DNA of 64,000 nucleotides from an uncultured Campylobacter sp. (GTDB lineage Bacteria > Campylobacterota > Campylobacteria > Campylobacterales > Campylobacteraceae), in NCBI RefSeq assembly GCF_947255105.1, contig NZ_CAMYFP010000006.1, positions 19,994-83,993 of the forward strand, given 5' to 3'. Position 1 is the first letter of the stretch, and each line of letters begins with the position of its first letter. A model generated the notes under the pieces. The model had not been told where the DNA came from. It did no database searches and saw only the letters and a program-made list of their open reading frames with translations. A program made the position numbers and the translations under genes. Of this stretch, positions 18,278 through 27,448 are shown in pieces.

Positions 18278-20026
18278 ATGACTGATTTGGATAAGCAGAT
18301 TATACATGAGTTGGTAAGTAGCGGTAAGCTTGATATAAACTCAATAGCTGAGATTACCGAAAAGATGGAGATTGGGCTTACTCTTCCTGAAGTTTTGATT
18401 GGTGATAACTATATATCACAAGAGCAGTTTGCCGAGCTGTTTTTCCAAAAATACAGAAGAAGACAACTAACATTGCAAGAGATTAGCGATAAGTTCTATT
18501 TAGATAAAAGAACTTTTTTAGCAGCCTATGCCAAAGCCAACAACATGACCTATATGGATCTTGATAGTATCTCTGTTGATTATAGACTTTCCGAAAAACT
18601 ATCAGCTAGTCAATTAAGAAGATTAGAGGCATTTCCAGTAAAGAGCGATGATATCTCTATCTATGTAGCTTTTAAAAATCCTTTTGACCTTGATGCACAG
18701 GATAAAATCCAACATATGTTTAACAGAAAGCTTCTTAAAGTTGTTATGTCTGAGCCTGAGCAGATAGATAAATATCTTGATAAGCTTGAGCTAAAGGACA
18801 GCATCAAGGGTATTGTTTCAGAGATTAGAAATGAGTTAAGCAATGCAGGAACTGCTGGAGAACAGACAGAGAGCTCAGGTATTTTAAAGCTTATTGAAGT
18901 TATTGTCCATCAGTCAGTCATCTCAAGAGGTAGCGATATTCATATTGAGCCAACAGAGAATAGCTGTATAGTTAGAACAAGAATTGATGGTATGCTAACT
19001 GAGCTATTTTTATTTGATAGAGATATCTATCCACCACTTGTTTCAAGACTAAAACTTCTTTCAAACATGGATATATCCGAAAGAAGAAAACCTCAAGATG
19101 GTAGATTTTCACTAAAAGTTGTAGATAAAGAGTATGACTTTCGTATCTCAACTTTGCCTATATTGACAGGTGAGTCAATAGTTCTAAGAATTTTGGATAA
19201 ATCTAAAGTTTTGATTAGTCTTGAAAAACTTGGTATGCACCCTGATAGTTTTAAGCGTTTTCAAGCGGCTATGAAAGCTCCATATGGAATTATTCTAGTT
19301 ACAGGACCTACTGGTTCAGGTAAGACTACAACACTTTATGCAGCACTTAATGATATGAAGAGCATTGAGACTAAAATCATCACTGTTGAAGACCCGGTTG
19401 AGTATCAGCTCAATATGATTCAGCAAGTTCACGTCAATGAAAAAGCGGGACTTACCTTTGCAGCAGCTCTTAGATCTATACTTAGACAAGATCCTGATGT
19501 TATAATGATTGGTGAGATTAGAGATCAAGAGACACTTCGTATAGCAATACAAGCAGCACTTACTGGACACTTAGTTTTCTCAACACTTCACACAAACGAT
19601 GCCATTAGCGCAATTCCAAGAATGGCTGATATGGGTATAGAAAACTACCTTATAAGTGGCGCAGTTATCGCTATAGAGGCGCAAAGACTTATAAGAAGAT
19701 TGTGTCCTCACTGCAAGGTTAGAACTGTTTTGCCTGACAATATGATGTCACACATCAAGCAATATCTTCCACAAAACTACACTTTTTACCGAGCAGTTGG
19801 ATGTGAGAAGTGTGCGGGTACTGGCTATTCGGGACGTGAAATGATAAGTGAGATACTTACAGTATCTGATAAACTACAAAGTCTAATAGCAACTGGTGCG
19901 TCAAAGGATGATATGAAAAAAGTTGCATACGAAGAGGGCTTTATTGATATGTTTCATGATGGAATCATTAGAGCGGCAAAAGGCTCAACTAGTGTAGAAG
20001 AGATCTATAGGGTGGCAAGAGAATGA
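18278..20026 (+). CDS. ctsE: GspE/PilB-type assembly ATPase (CtsE-like)
   Basis: 582 residues. The ATG at 18278 follows a strong AGGGGGAAAT; an upstream in-frame codon at 18263 was rejected. It has an N-terminal MshEN-type domain, the central RGSDIHIEP block, Walker A VTGPTGSGKTTT (~347), the Asp box, Walker B DPDVIMIGEIRD, a His box, and a zinc tetracysteine (RRLCPHC...CEKCAGTGYSGR). These are hallmarks of type II secretion/type IV pilus extension ATPases. No PilT retraction ATPase is present in the operon. C. jejuni CtsE is required for DNA uptake. Confidence 0.9.
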   Translation: MTDLDKQIIHELVSSGKLDINSIAEITEKMEIGLTLPEVLIGDNYISQEQFAELFFQKYRRRQLTLQEISDKFYLDKRTFLAAYAKANNMTYMDLDSISVDYRLSEKLSASQLRRLEAFPVKSDDISIYVAFKNPFDLDAQDKIQHMFNRKLLKVVMSEPEQIDKYLDKLELKDSIKGIVSEIRNELSNAGTAGEQTESSGILKLIEVIVHQSVISRGSDIHIEPTENSCIVRTRIDGMLTELFLFDRDIYPPLVSRLKLLSNMDISERRKPQDGRFSLKVVDKEYDFRISTLPILTGESIVLRILDKSKVLISLEKLGMHPDSFKRFQAAMKAPYGIILVTGPTGSGKTTTLYAALNDMKSIETKIITVEDPVEYQLNMIQQVHVNEKAGLTFAAALRSILRQDPDVIMIGEIRDQETLRIAIQAALTGHLVFSTLHTNDAISAIPRMADMGIENYLISGAVIAIEAQRLIRRLCPHCKVRTVLPDNMMSHIKQYLPQNYTFYRAVGCEKCAGTGYSGREMISEILTVSDKLQSLIATGASKDDMKKVAYEEGFIDMFHDGIIRAAKGSTSVEEIYRVARE

Positions 20027-21264
20027 AAAAAATAGAATTTGATGTAAAAGGTAAAGATAAACAAAGGCAGAGAGTTCAGCTTGGAACAAGGAGCCGTTAT
20101 GGTGGTAGAAATCTCTCAAGACGAGGCTCTTTTAGCAAGATTGCAGAGACAAAACCAGTTACGCTAAATGAGCAATTTGCTGACCTTTCTATAAAGGTTA
20201 CAAGGCTTCTTGGAGTTGGTGGAAAGGTTAAAACACCAAATTTGGTTGCCTCTGTAAGACAGCTTTCTGTTATGGTAAATGCGGGTATCTCTATACACGA
20301 TAGTATAAAAGAGGTTGCAAATACCTCCGAAGATAAGGTGCTAAAGCATATTTTTTCTGTCTTAAATGATGATTTGAACTCTGGTCTTAGCTTGACTGAA
20401 TCTACTGAGAAATTTAAAGAACAGCTTGGCGATATAACGATAGCTATGATAAATTTGGGTGAAAATACAGGTAACATGGCAGAGTCACTTTCAAAGCTCT
20501 CTCAAATGCTTGAAGAGGTTTGGGAGAATAAACAGAAATTTAAAAAGGCGATGAGATATCCTATTACTATATTGATTGTTTTGGCTATCGCATTTTTGAT
20601 ACTTATGCTCTTTGTTGTTCCGCAGTTTAGGGAGATATTTGAAGAGCTTGGTGCAAATTTGCCACTTCCAACAAGGATACTTCTAAATATAGAGTATGTC
20701 CTTAGCAACTATGGAATTTGGGTGCTTGCGATTTTTGTAGCTTCAATATTTGCACTTATCAATGCCTATAAAAGGAGCGATGAGTTTAAAAAACTTTGGG
20801 ATAAATATATTCTAAAGGTCTATTTGCTTGGAAAAATTACATTTTTATCTACAATGGCTAGATTTAACCTTATTTTTACTGAGCTAGTAAAAGCTGGAGT
20901 TCCAATAGCCGATGCGCTAGATACTGCAATTTTGATGGTTGATAATACAGATATGAAATTTAAACTCTCAACTGTTAAGCCATCAGTTGAGCAAGGTGTA
21001 AGCTTAACCGATGCCCTAAGAAATACTGGTTATTATGAAAGCATGCTTATACAGATGATTAGTGCTGGCGAGCAAAGTGGTAGTTTGGAGACTATGCTTG
21101 CCAATGTTAGTAACTATTTTAAGCTTAAATTTGATGAGATTATTGACAACATCTCAACCTATGTTGAGCCTATCCTTCTTGTAGTTATGGCAGCGATGGT
21201 TATACTTCTAGCTCTTGGTATTTTTATGCCTATGTGGGATCTTGGAAGCGCGGCAAAATCATAG
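20023..21264 (+). CDS. ctsF: GspF/PilC-type inner-membrane platform protein (CtsF-like)
   Basis: 413 residues with two repeated GspF domains: the first around 79-200 (RQLSVMVNAGISIHDSI...NLGENTGNMAESLSKLS), the second around 285-410 (FNLIFTELVKAGVPIADAL...SAGEQSGSLETML), each followed by TM helices. This is the platform on which the ATPase works to add pseudopilins. It ends the operon; a strong palindromic terminator follows 8 bases after the stop. No pseudopilin genes are in this window; in C. jejuni they lie elsewhere. Confidence 0.9.
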   Translation: MKKIEFDVKGKDKQRQRVQLGTRSRYGGRNLSRRGSFSKIAETKPVTLNEQFADLSIKVTRLLGVGGKVKTPNLVASVRQLSVMVNAGISIHDSIKEVANTSEDKVLKHIFSVLNDDLNSGLSLTESTEKFKEQLGDITIAMINLGENTGNMAESLSKLSQMLEEVWENKQKFKKAMRYPITILIVLAIAFLILMLFVVPQFREIFEELGANLPLPTRILLNIEYVLSNYGIWVLAIFVASIFALINAYKRSDEFKKLWDKYILKVYLLGKITFLSTMARFNLIFTELVKAGVPIADALDTAILMVDNTDMKFKLSTVKPSVEQGVSLTDALRNTGYYESMLIQMISAGEQSGSLETMLANVSNYFKLKFDEIIDNISTYVEPILLVVMAAMVILLALGIFMPMWDLGSAAKS

Positions 21265-21271
21265 ATTGTCA

Positions 21272-21297
21272 AAATAGACCTAAATTTAGGTCTATTT
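21272..21297. terminator. Terminator after the transformation operon
   Basis: A perfect 26-bp palindrome (arms AAATAGACCTAAA and TTTAGGTCTATTT, no spacer) lies 8 bases after the ctsF-like stop and is followed by ATCTTTTATTTTT. It separates the operon from ftsK. Confidence 0.75.
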
Positions 21298-21339
21298 ATC
21301 TTTTATTTTTACTATAGTTGTACTTTTGTTAAAGGATTG

Positions 21340-23490
21340 ATGATTTTTAGACTATTTATTTTTATAATAATATCGGCACTTTTTATATTTTTAGGTATAT
21401 CTACTATCTCACTAAACTACGATATGGTGGGGCTAATTGGCAAAACGATAGGCAGATACAACCTAAAGCTCTTTGGAAGTATTGCCTATATCTATCCTTT
21501 TTTATCCGTTTTTATACTCTATTTTATCTACAAAAAAATCACCAAATTTAACTTAAGAGCTTTGGAGCTTCTGTTTGGTGGATTGATACTATTTTTCACA
21601 CTTTTGATACTTCAAGCCTTTGTTGGCGGCAAAGGTGTCATTGGAGAGTTGATAGTTTTAGGACTTTTGGACTTTATAGGAAGAGTTGGCATAATAGTTT
21701 TTATGCTTATGTTACTAACTCTTTCATTTGTTCTTTTTTATGACCAAAACAGCTCTTTGAAATTTATGAAATTTAGACTCTTACAAAAAAAAGATAGTAA
21801 AGCTGATAGTTTAGTTGTGGAGCAAAAAAATGAAAATATGCCAGATGAGAGCGTTATAAAAACTATAAAACCACTAAATGGCGAAAAGGAAGAGCTTATT
21901 ATTAACAAAGAGGATGGAAGTGCTAAATTTGTAACAACCAATAGCGAGCCAAAAAGTGAGTCAAAAGATGAAAAAAAGGTAGAAGTTGTAACAAAAGAGC
22001 CTCTAAAACTTGGCGGCGTGCAACATTTAAAAGAGGTTGAGCAAAATAAAAAGATTTTAGATACATTGGAAAAAGGGGCTGTTGAAAAGCCAAAAGATTT
22101 TGAACTTCCACCGCTTAAATTTCTAAAAGATCCGCCAAAACAGACCATTGCAGTTGATGAAAAGGAGATTGATAAAAAAATTTACGATCTTCTTGAGAAG
22201 TTGAAACGCTTTAAAATAGATGGCGATGTTGTTAGGACCTATAGTGGCCCAGTTGTTACTACCTTTGAGTTTAGACCCGCCGCACATATAAAAATATCAA
22301 AAATCTTAACTCTTGAAGATGATCTTGCAATGGCGCTAAAGGCAAAGATTATTCGCATACAAGCGCCAATTCCTGGAAAAAATGCTGTTGGTATTGAGAT
22401 TCCAAATAAGCAGATAGAGACTATCTATCTAAAAGAGATTTTAGATAGTGATATTTTCAAGTCAGCCAAAAGTTCGCTAACTGTTGCTCTTGGCAAAGAT
22501 ATAGTTGGGCAGCCTTTTGTAACAGATCTAAAAACTCTTCCACATCTCTTGATAGCAGGAACTACTGGAAGTGGAAAGAGCGTTGGGATAAATGCAATGC
22601 TTCTAAGCTTGCTTTATAGAAACTCTCCAAAAAGTCTAAGGCTTCTTATGATAGATCCAAAGATGCTTGAGTTTAGTATGTATAATGAAATCCCCCATCT
22701 CTTAACACCTGTTATAACTGAGCCAAAAAAGGCGATTGGTGCTCTTTCAAATTTGGTTTTGGAGATGGAGCGAAGATATAAGTTGATGTCAAAAACAAAG
22801 ACAAAAAACATTGAAAATTACAATGAAAAGATAGCTAAATTTGGCTCTGATGCTGAAAAATTGCCCTATATCGTAGTTATCATTGATGAGCTTGCTGATT
22901 TGATGATGACAAGTGGCAAGGATGTTGAGTTTTATATCGGGCGTTTGGCACAGATGGCAAGAGCTAGCGGGATTCATCTCATAGTTGCAACACAACGTCC
23001 AAGTGTTGATGTTGTAACTGGCTTTGTAAAGGCAAATTTACCATCTAGAATAAGTTTTAGAGTGAGCCAAAAGATTGATTCTAAGGTTATTTTAGATGAG
23101 ATGGGTGCAGATGGACTTTTGGGTAGGGGCGATATGCTTTTAAAGCTTCCTGGCTATGAGTCAGTTAGGCTTCATGCGCCTTTTGTAAGCGAGGAAGAGA
23201 TTATTAAGATAGTTGAGTTTATTAAGGCTCAAGGTGGCGCTTGCTATGATGAGCTCTTTTTGGAGTCGCAAAAAGAGACAAAAGATGGCGAAAGTAGTGA
23301 TGTCTCAGAGCTTGATGAGCTTTATGAAGAGGCAAAAAACATTGTGCTAAGTGAAAATAAAACCTCCATAAGCTATCTTCAACGAAGACTCAAAATTGGC
23401 TACAATAGGGCTGCTAGCATCATGGAGCAGTTAGAAGAGATGGGCGTTTTGTCAGAGATTAATGCCAAAGGACAAAGGGAGATTTTGTGA
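21340..23490 (+). CDS. ftsK: DNA translocase FtsK
   Basis: 716 residues. ATG 21340 sits 4 bases after AAAGG; the preceding TTG is too close. Four TM helices occupy about 1-135. A variable Lys/Glu-rich linker (145-270) follows, then the RecA-like motor with Walker A AGTTGSGKSVGIN (~406) and Walker B YIVVIIDELADLMM. The C-terminal gamma winged helix is ISYLQRRLKIGYNRAASIMEQLEE. FtsK pumps chromosome ends across the division septum to XerCD/XerH recombination sites. The linker is short compared with E. coli FtsK, as usual outside enterobacteria. Confidence 0.95.
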   Translation: MIFRLFIFIIISALFIFLGISTISLNYDMVGLIGKTIGRYNLKLFGSIAYIYPFLSVFILYFIYKKITKFNLRALELLFGGLILFFTLLILQAFVGGKGVIGELIVLGLLDFIGRVGIIVFMLMLLTLSFVLFYDQNSSLKFMKFRLLQKKDSKADSLVVEQKNENMPDESVIKTIKPLNGEKEELIINKEDGSAKFVTTNSEPKSESKDEKKVEVVTKEPLKLGGVQHLKEVEQNKKILDTLEKGAVEKPKDFELPPLKFLKDPPKQTIAVDEKEIDKKIYDLLEKLKRFKIDGDVVRTYSGPVVTTFEFRPAAHIKISKILTLEDDLAMALKAKIIRIQAPIPGKNAVGIEIPNKQIETIYLKEILDSDIFKSAKSSLTVALGKDIVGQPFVTDLKTLPHLLIAGTTGSGKSVGINAMLLSLLYRNSPKSLRLLMIDPKMLEFSMYNEIPHLLTPVITEPKKAIGALSNLVLEMERRYKLMSKTKTKNIENYNEKIAKFGSDAEKLPYIVVIIDELADLMMTSGKDVEFYIGRLAQMARASGIHLIVATQRPSVDVVTGFVKANLPSRISFRVSQKIDSKVILDEMGADGLLGRGDMLLKLPGYESVRLHAPFVSEEEIIKIVEFIKAQGGACYDELFLESQKETKDGESSDVSELDELYEEAKNIVLSENKTSISYLQRRLKIGYNRAASIMEQLEEMGVLSEINAKGQREIL

Positions 23491-23509
23491 TTGGCAAATT
23501 GTCACCACT

Positions 23510-23530
23510 TATGGGTCAAATTTACCCATA
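23510..23530. other. Hairpin in the ftsK-ftsW gap
   Basis: Arms TATGGGT and ACCCATA are perfect complements around a 7-base CAAATTT loop. No T-run follows, so an intrinsic terminator is doubtful; an RNA-stability or processing hairpin is possible. Confidence 0.35.
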
Positions 23531-23569
23531 TTGGGATAAATTTAACAGGCTAAATTTAGATAGCGCCCT

Positions 23570-24736
23570 ATGAATAAAAGACTCTTTTTTCTTATGAGCA
23601 CTCTTATTGCTATAGGTATTGTTTTTACACTCTCTCTTCCGATATTTGAAACTCTAAAGTATGGATATAGCTCAATTTACTTTTTTAAAAAACAACTCAT
23701 TGCTGGAGCTGGAGGACTCTTTTTTGCTTGGTTACTCTCTTTTGTGGGCAATCAAAAGTGGATCTCTAGGATCTGTTTTACTGCTTTGATAATTACAGCG
23801 CTACTTATAGTAACTATGCCATTTATGCCACAATCTATGGTAACAAAGGTAAATGGCGCCTATAGATGGATAAGAATATCTGGATTTTCGCTATCGCCAG
23901 TTGAGTTTTTTAAAATAGGTTTTATCTATTTTTTTGCATGGAGCTTTACACGCAAGATAACCTATCAAAAGCCAACTATGAGCGATGAGTTTAAGACATT
24001 GGTGCCATATCTATTGCTTTTGTTTTTTGCTTCTTTTATTGTTGCAATGTTACAAAATGACATAGGGCAGGTGATGATTTTAGTCATTGTCTTTATGCTT
24101 ATGCTGTTACTTGCTGGCACTACATTTAAATTTATAGTTTTGGGCATGCTTTTTGCATCGACTATTTTAGGTGGCTTTATCGTCACAAGTCCGCACCGCA
24201 TAAGAAGAGTTGAGTCTTGGTGGAGTGGAAGTCAAGATGTAATTCTCTCATTTTTTCCATCAAATGTAGCTGACAAGCTTAGAGTTGATGATGTTGAAGC
24301 GCCCTATCAAGTAGGTCACTCAATCAACGCCATAAATAACGGCGGCTTTTTTGGTCAAGGACTTGGCGAGGGAATGTTTAAGCTTGGATTTTTATCTGAG
24401 GTTCATACGGACTTTGTTTTATCTGGAATGATAGAGGAGATTGGCATTGTTGGGATAGGCGCTGTTTTGTTTATTTTCTTTCTGTTTTTGTATCAAATTT
24501 TTTCTATCGCAGATATGTTAAAAGAGAAAAATAGGGTCTATTATCTATTTAGCGCGGGGATTGGACTTATGTTTTTGTTTTCATTTTTGATGAATGGTTT
24601 TGGAGTAACATCTATAATACCGATAAAAGGTATCGCAGTGCCATTTTTGAGCTATGGCGGAACTCATATCTTGGCATCTTGCTTCGCAGTGGGGCTAATA
24701 TTATCTATGTCAAAACAAAAAAAGAGTGAACCATGA
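23570..24736 (+). CDS. ftsW: Septal peptidoglycan glycosyltransferase FtsW (SEDS family)
   Basis: 388 residues with about ten TM helices and the SEDS signatures FPSNVADKLRVDD..PYQVGHSINAINNGGFFGQGLGEG and PIKGIAVPFLSYGGTHILAS. SEDS proteins polymerise lipid II glycans with a cognate class B PBP. RodA is the alternative; murG directly downstream (4-bp overlap) and ftsK upstream favour FtsW. No good Shine-Dalgarno precedes the ATG. Confidence 0.88.
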   Translation: MNKRLFFLMSTLIAIGIVFTLSLPIFETLKYGYSSIYFFKKQLIAGAGGLFFAWLLSFVGNQKWISRICFTALIITALLIVTMPFMPQSMVTKVNGAYRWIRISGFSLSPVEFFKIGFIYFFAWSFTRKITYQKPTMSDEFKTLVPYLLLLFFASFIVAMLQNDIGQVMILVIVFMLMLLLAGTTFKFIVLGMLFASTILGGFIVTSPHRIRRVESWWSGSQDVILSFFPSNVADKLRVDDVEAPYQVGHSINAINNGGFFGQGLGEGMFKLGFLSEVHTDFVLSGMIEEIGIVGIGAVLFIFFLFLYQIFSIADMLKEKNRVYYLFSAGIGLMFLFSFLMNGFGVTSIIPIKGIAVPFLSYGGTHILASCFAVGLILSMSKQKKSEP

Positions 24737-25761
24737 AAAAACTTAAAATAGCAATTACAGGTGGTGGAACTGGCGGTCATCTAATGGTCGCCAAATCCTT
24801 AGCAAGTGAGCTAGACAATAGAGATATTGAGTGTCTGTTTATTGGCTCTACTAAGGGGCAAGATAGAGAGTGGTTTGCAAACAGCCCTCTTTTTGTGAAA
24901 AGTTACTTTTTGGAAAGTAGCGGAGTAATGGACAAAAAAGGGCTTGGCAAAGTTTTTTCTCTCTTAAATATCATAAAACTATCCTTTAGCGCCTTTAGGA
25001 TTTTGAAAAAAGAAAGAGTAGATTGCGTCATAAGTGTGGGTGGATATAGTGCTGCACCTGCCTCTTTTGCTGCTAAATTTGCTAGAGCCAAGCTCTTTGT
25101 CCATGAGCAAAACTTTGTAGTTGGAAGATTAAACAGACTTCTAAAAAATATCTCAGATGGCTTTTATAGCTCTTATGGCAAGGCTACATTTAACTATCCT
25201 GTGCAAGAGTCCTTTTTTAAGATAGCTAGAGTAAGAACCAAGTTAAAAAATATCATCTTTTTAGGCGGATCTCAGGGGGCCTCTTTTATAAACTCTTTGG
25301 CGTTGCAACTTGCGCCAAATTTGACCAATATGGGTATCTCTATAACTCATCAGTGTGGCAAGGCACAATATGAGGAGATGGTAAATGAGTATAAAAAACT
25401 TGGCATAAAGGTCAATCTTTTTGCTTTTAGTAAGAACATCAAAGATGAGTTGCAAAAGGCAGATATCGCCATATCAAGAGCAGGAGCTAGCACTGTTTGG
25501 GAGCTTTGTGCTGCTTTGTTGCCAACTATTTTTATACCATATCCATTGGCTGCTAACAATCATCAATACTTCAACGCTAAATTTCTAAAAGAGCAAGGGC
25601 TTGGAGAGGTGATAGAACAGCAAGATGTTACCAAAGAACTCATCTTAAAAACTATCAAAGAGCTTCCGCTTGAAAAGATGAGTAGTGGGCTTAAAGGGAG
25701 TATAAATTTGGGTGGCGCTAAAGAGATAGTTGATGATATTTTAAATAAAATAGAGAGATAA
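24733..25761 (+). CDS. murG: UDP-GlcNAc:lipid II N-acetylglucosaminyltransferase MurG
   Basis: 342 residues, GT-B fold: N-terminal glycine loop ITGGGTGGHLMVAKSLA, VSVGGYSAAPASFAAK, then the second-domain loop FLGGSQGASFIN and nucleotide-binding SRAGASTVWELCAALLPTIFIPYPLAANNHQ. MurG adds GlcNAc to lipid I at the inner face of the membrane, producing the substrate that MurJ (56423-57844) flips and FtsW polymerises. The ATG overlaps the ftsW stop. Confidence 0.95.
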   Translation: MKKLKIAITGGGTGGHLMVAKSLASELDNRDIECLFIGSTKGQDREWFANSPLFVKSYFLESSGVMDKKGLGKVFSLLNIIKLSFSAFRILKKERVDCVISVGGYSAAPASFAAKFARAKLFVHEQNFVVGRLNRLLKNISDGFYSSYGKATFNYPVQESFFKIARVRTKLKNIIFLGGSQGASFINSLALQLAPNLTNMGISITHQCGKAQYEEMVNEYKKLGIKVNLFAFSKNIKDELQKADIAISRAGASTVWELCAALLPTIFIPYPLAANNHQYFNAKFLKEQGLGEVIEQQDVTKELILKTIKELPLEKMSSGLKGSINLGGAKEIVDDILNKIER

Positions 25762-25817
25762 ATTTAACTATTGTGCTTGAAAGTGCTAAATTAAGGATTG
25801 TTTTTTATCCTTTTAGA

Positions 25818-25845
25818 TAAAATAGTCAATCAAATTTTAAGGAGG
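25818..25845 (+). promoter_or_regulatory. -10 and strong ribosome-binding site of the Dpp-type operon
   Basis: GATAAAAT (TAAAAT at 25818-25823) is a plausible -10 box. AAGGAGG at 25839-25845 is a near-perfect Shine-Dalgarno 4 bases from the ATG at 25850, the strongest seen in the window, consistent with high expression of the binding protein. Confidence 0.5.
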
Positions 25846-25849
25846 TTTT

Positions 25850-27448
25850 ATGAAAAAAGTCGCTTTGGCATTTTTTGCTTTGGTTTTAAGCCTTGGTCTT
25901 GAAGCCAGTGAGCCAAAATATGGCGGAACACTGGTCTTTGGAAGAGGCGGCGATAGCTCAACTCTTGATCCATCTCACGCAACTGATGGCGAGAGTTTGT
26001 ATGGCTCAACACAAGTTTATGACAACTTAGTTCAGTTTAAATATGGCTCAACAGAGATTGAACCTGCTTTAGCAAAGAGTTGGGATATAAGTGATGATGG
26101 TCTTGAATATACATTTTATCTACGTGAGGGCGTATATTTTGCACCAACTAGCTATTTTAAGAAAAAGGTAGAATTTACAGCAGATGATGTAGTTTTTTCT
26201 ATAAAAAGACAGTATGACAAGAGCAATCCTTACAACAAAGTTGGCGGTGCGTTTGAGTATTGGCTAGCTATGGATATGGATAACATCATAAAAGATGTTG
26301 TAAAGATTGACAAATATACAGTTAAATTTACCCTTAAGAAAAAAGAGGCTCCATTTTTAGCCAATATCGCTATGGACTTTGCCTCAATACTTTCAAAAGA
26401 TTATGCAGATGAGCTTTTGAAAAATAACAAAGCCGACAACATAAACCGCTATCCTGTAGGAACTGGACCATTTATCTTTCAAAAGTGGATTAAAGATGAT
26501 AGGATGATATTTACTGCCAACAAAGAGTATTGGAATGGCAGACCTTATGTAGATAGACTTATCATGAGAGTTATACCAAACAACTCAGTTAGGGCTGCTG
26601 AGCTAAAAACAGGACAAATTCATATTATGGACTTTCCAAATCCAGCAGAGGTAAAAGAATTAAAAGAAAATCCAAACATCAAGCTAGTAGAGCAAGAAGG
26701 AATGAATGTTGGCTATCTTGCGCTAAACAATAAGAAAAAAGAGTTTCAAGATCTTAGAGTTAGACAAGCTATCAACTATGCTATAAACAAAAAAGCTATA
26801 GTTGATGCTGTTTATGAGGGCTTTGGTAAAGTTACAAATGCTCCATTGCCACCTAGCATGTGGGGATACAATCCAAATTTAAAAACATATGACTATGATC
26901 CAAACAGAGCAAAAGAGCTACTAAAAGAGGCAGGATATGAAAATGGCTTTAATGTAACACTCTATGCTATGCCAGTTCCTAGACCATATATGCCAGATGG
27001 AAGAAAGGTTGCAGAGGCTATGCAAGCAGATCTTGCTAAAGTTGGTATCAATGCAACAATAGTTAGCTATGACTGGACAACATATCTAGAAAAGATAAAA
27101 AATTTAGAGCATGATATGTGCCTTATGGGTTGGACAGGAGACAATGGCGATCCAGATAACTTCTTATATGTTTTACTAAGCAAAGCCGCTCTTAGAGCGC
27201 CTGCACAAAACTATGCTTATTGGGATAATGATGAGTTTAATAGACTTATAACCGAGGCAAAAGAGACAAGCGATCATAACAAGAGAGATGAACTTTACAA
27301 AGAGGCTCAAGTTATCTTTGCAAATGAAGTTCCGTGGGTTACTTTGGCCAACTCAGTTCTAATTCAGCCTATGCAAAAATTTGTAAATGGCTTCAAAATC
27401 GACCCTGTTGGTAAAAAGAGATTTCATAAGGTTTGGTTAGACAAATAA
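25850..27448 (+). CDS. Dpp/Nik-type ABC transporter substrate-binding protein (SBP family 5)
   Basis: 532 residues with a Sec signal (VALAFFALVLSLGLEAS) but no lipobox. SBP_bac_5 blocks are visible: YGGTLVFGRGGDSSTLDPSHATDGES, WDISDDGLEYTFYLREGVYF, and NRYPVGTGPFIFQKW. It captures peptides, nickel complexes or haem in the periplasm; the substrate cannot be read from sequence. The three-part operon downstream supplies two permeases and two ATPases. The nearby siderophore-type transporter makes a metal-linked substrate possible, but that is only inference. Confidence 0.88.
   Translation: MKKVALAFFALVLSLGLEASEPKYGGTLVFGRGGDSSTLDPSHATDGESLYGSTQVYDNLVQFKYGSTEIEPALAKSWDISDDGLEYTFYLREGVYFAPTSYFKKKVEFTADDVVFSIKRQYDKSNPYNKVGGAFEYWLAMDMDNIIKDVVKIDKYTVKFTLKKKEAPFLANIAMDFASILSKDYADELLKNNKADNINRYPVGTGPFIFQKWIKDDRMIFTANKEYWNGRPYVDRLIMRVIPNNSVRAAELKTGQIHIMDFPNPAEVKELKENPNIKLVEQEGMNVGYLALNNKKKEFQDLRVRQAINYAINKKAIVDAVYEGFGKVTNAPLPPSMWGYNPNLKTYDYDPNRAKELLKEAGYENGFNVTLYAMPVPRPYMPDGRKVAEAMQADLAKVGINATIVSYDWTTYLEKIKNLEHDMCLMGWTGDNGDPDNFLYVLLSKAALRAPAQNYAYWDNDEFNRLITEAKETSDHNKRDELYKEAQVIFANEVPWVTLANSVLIQPMQKFVNGFKIDPVGKKRFHKVWLDK

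Noticed and set aside
12015..21264. Reading the operon as a dedicated type II protein-secretion system
   Set aside because: No pseudopilins, prepilin peptidase or secreted enzyme genes are present, and the gene set matches Campylobacter natural-transformation loci better.
25793..25812. AAGGAT / ATCCTT hairpin between murG and the Dpp operon
   Set aside because: Only six pairs with an eight-base loop and no following T-run beyond TTTAG; a weak terminator at best.
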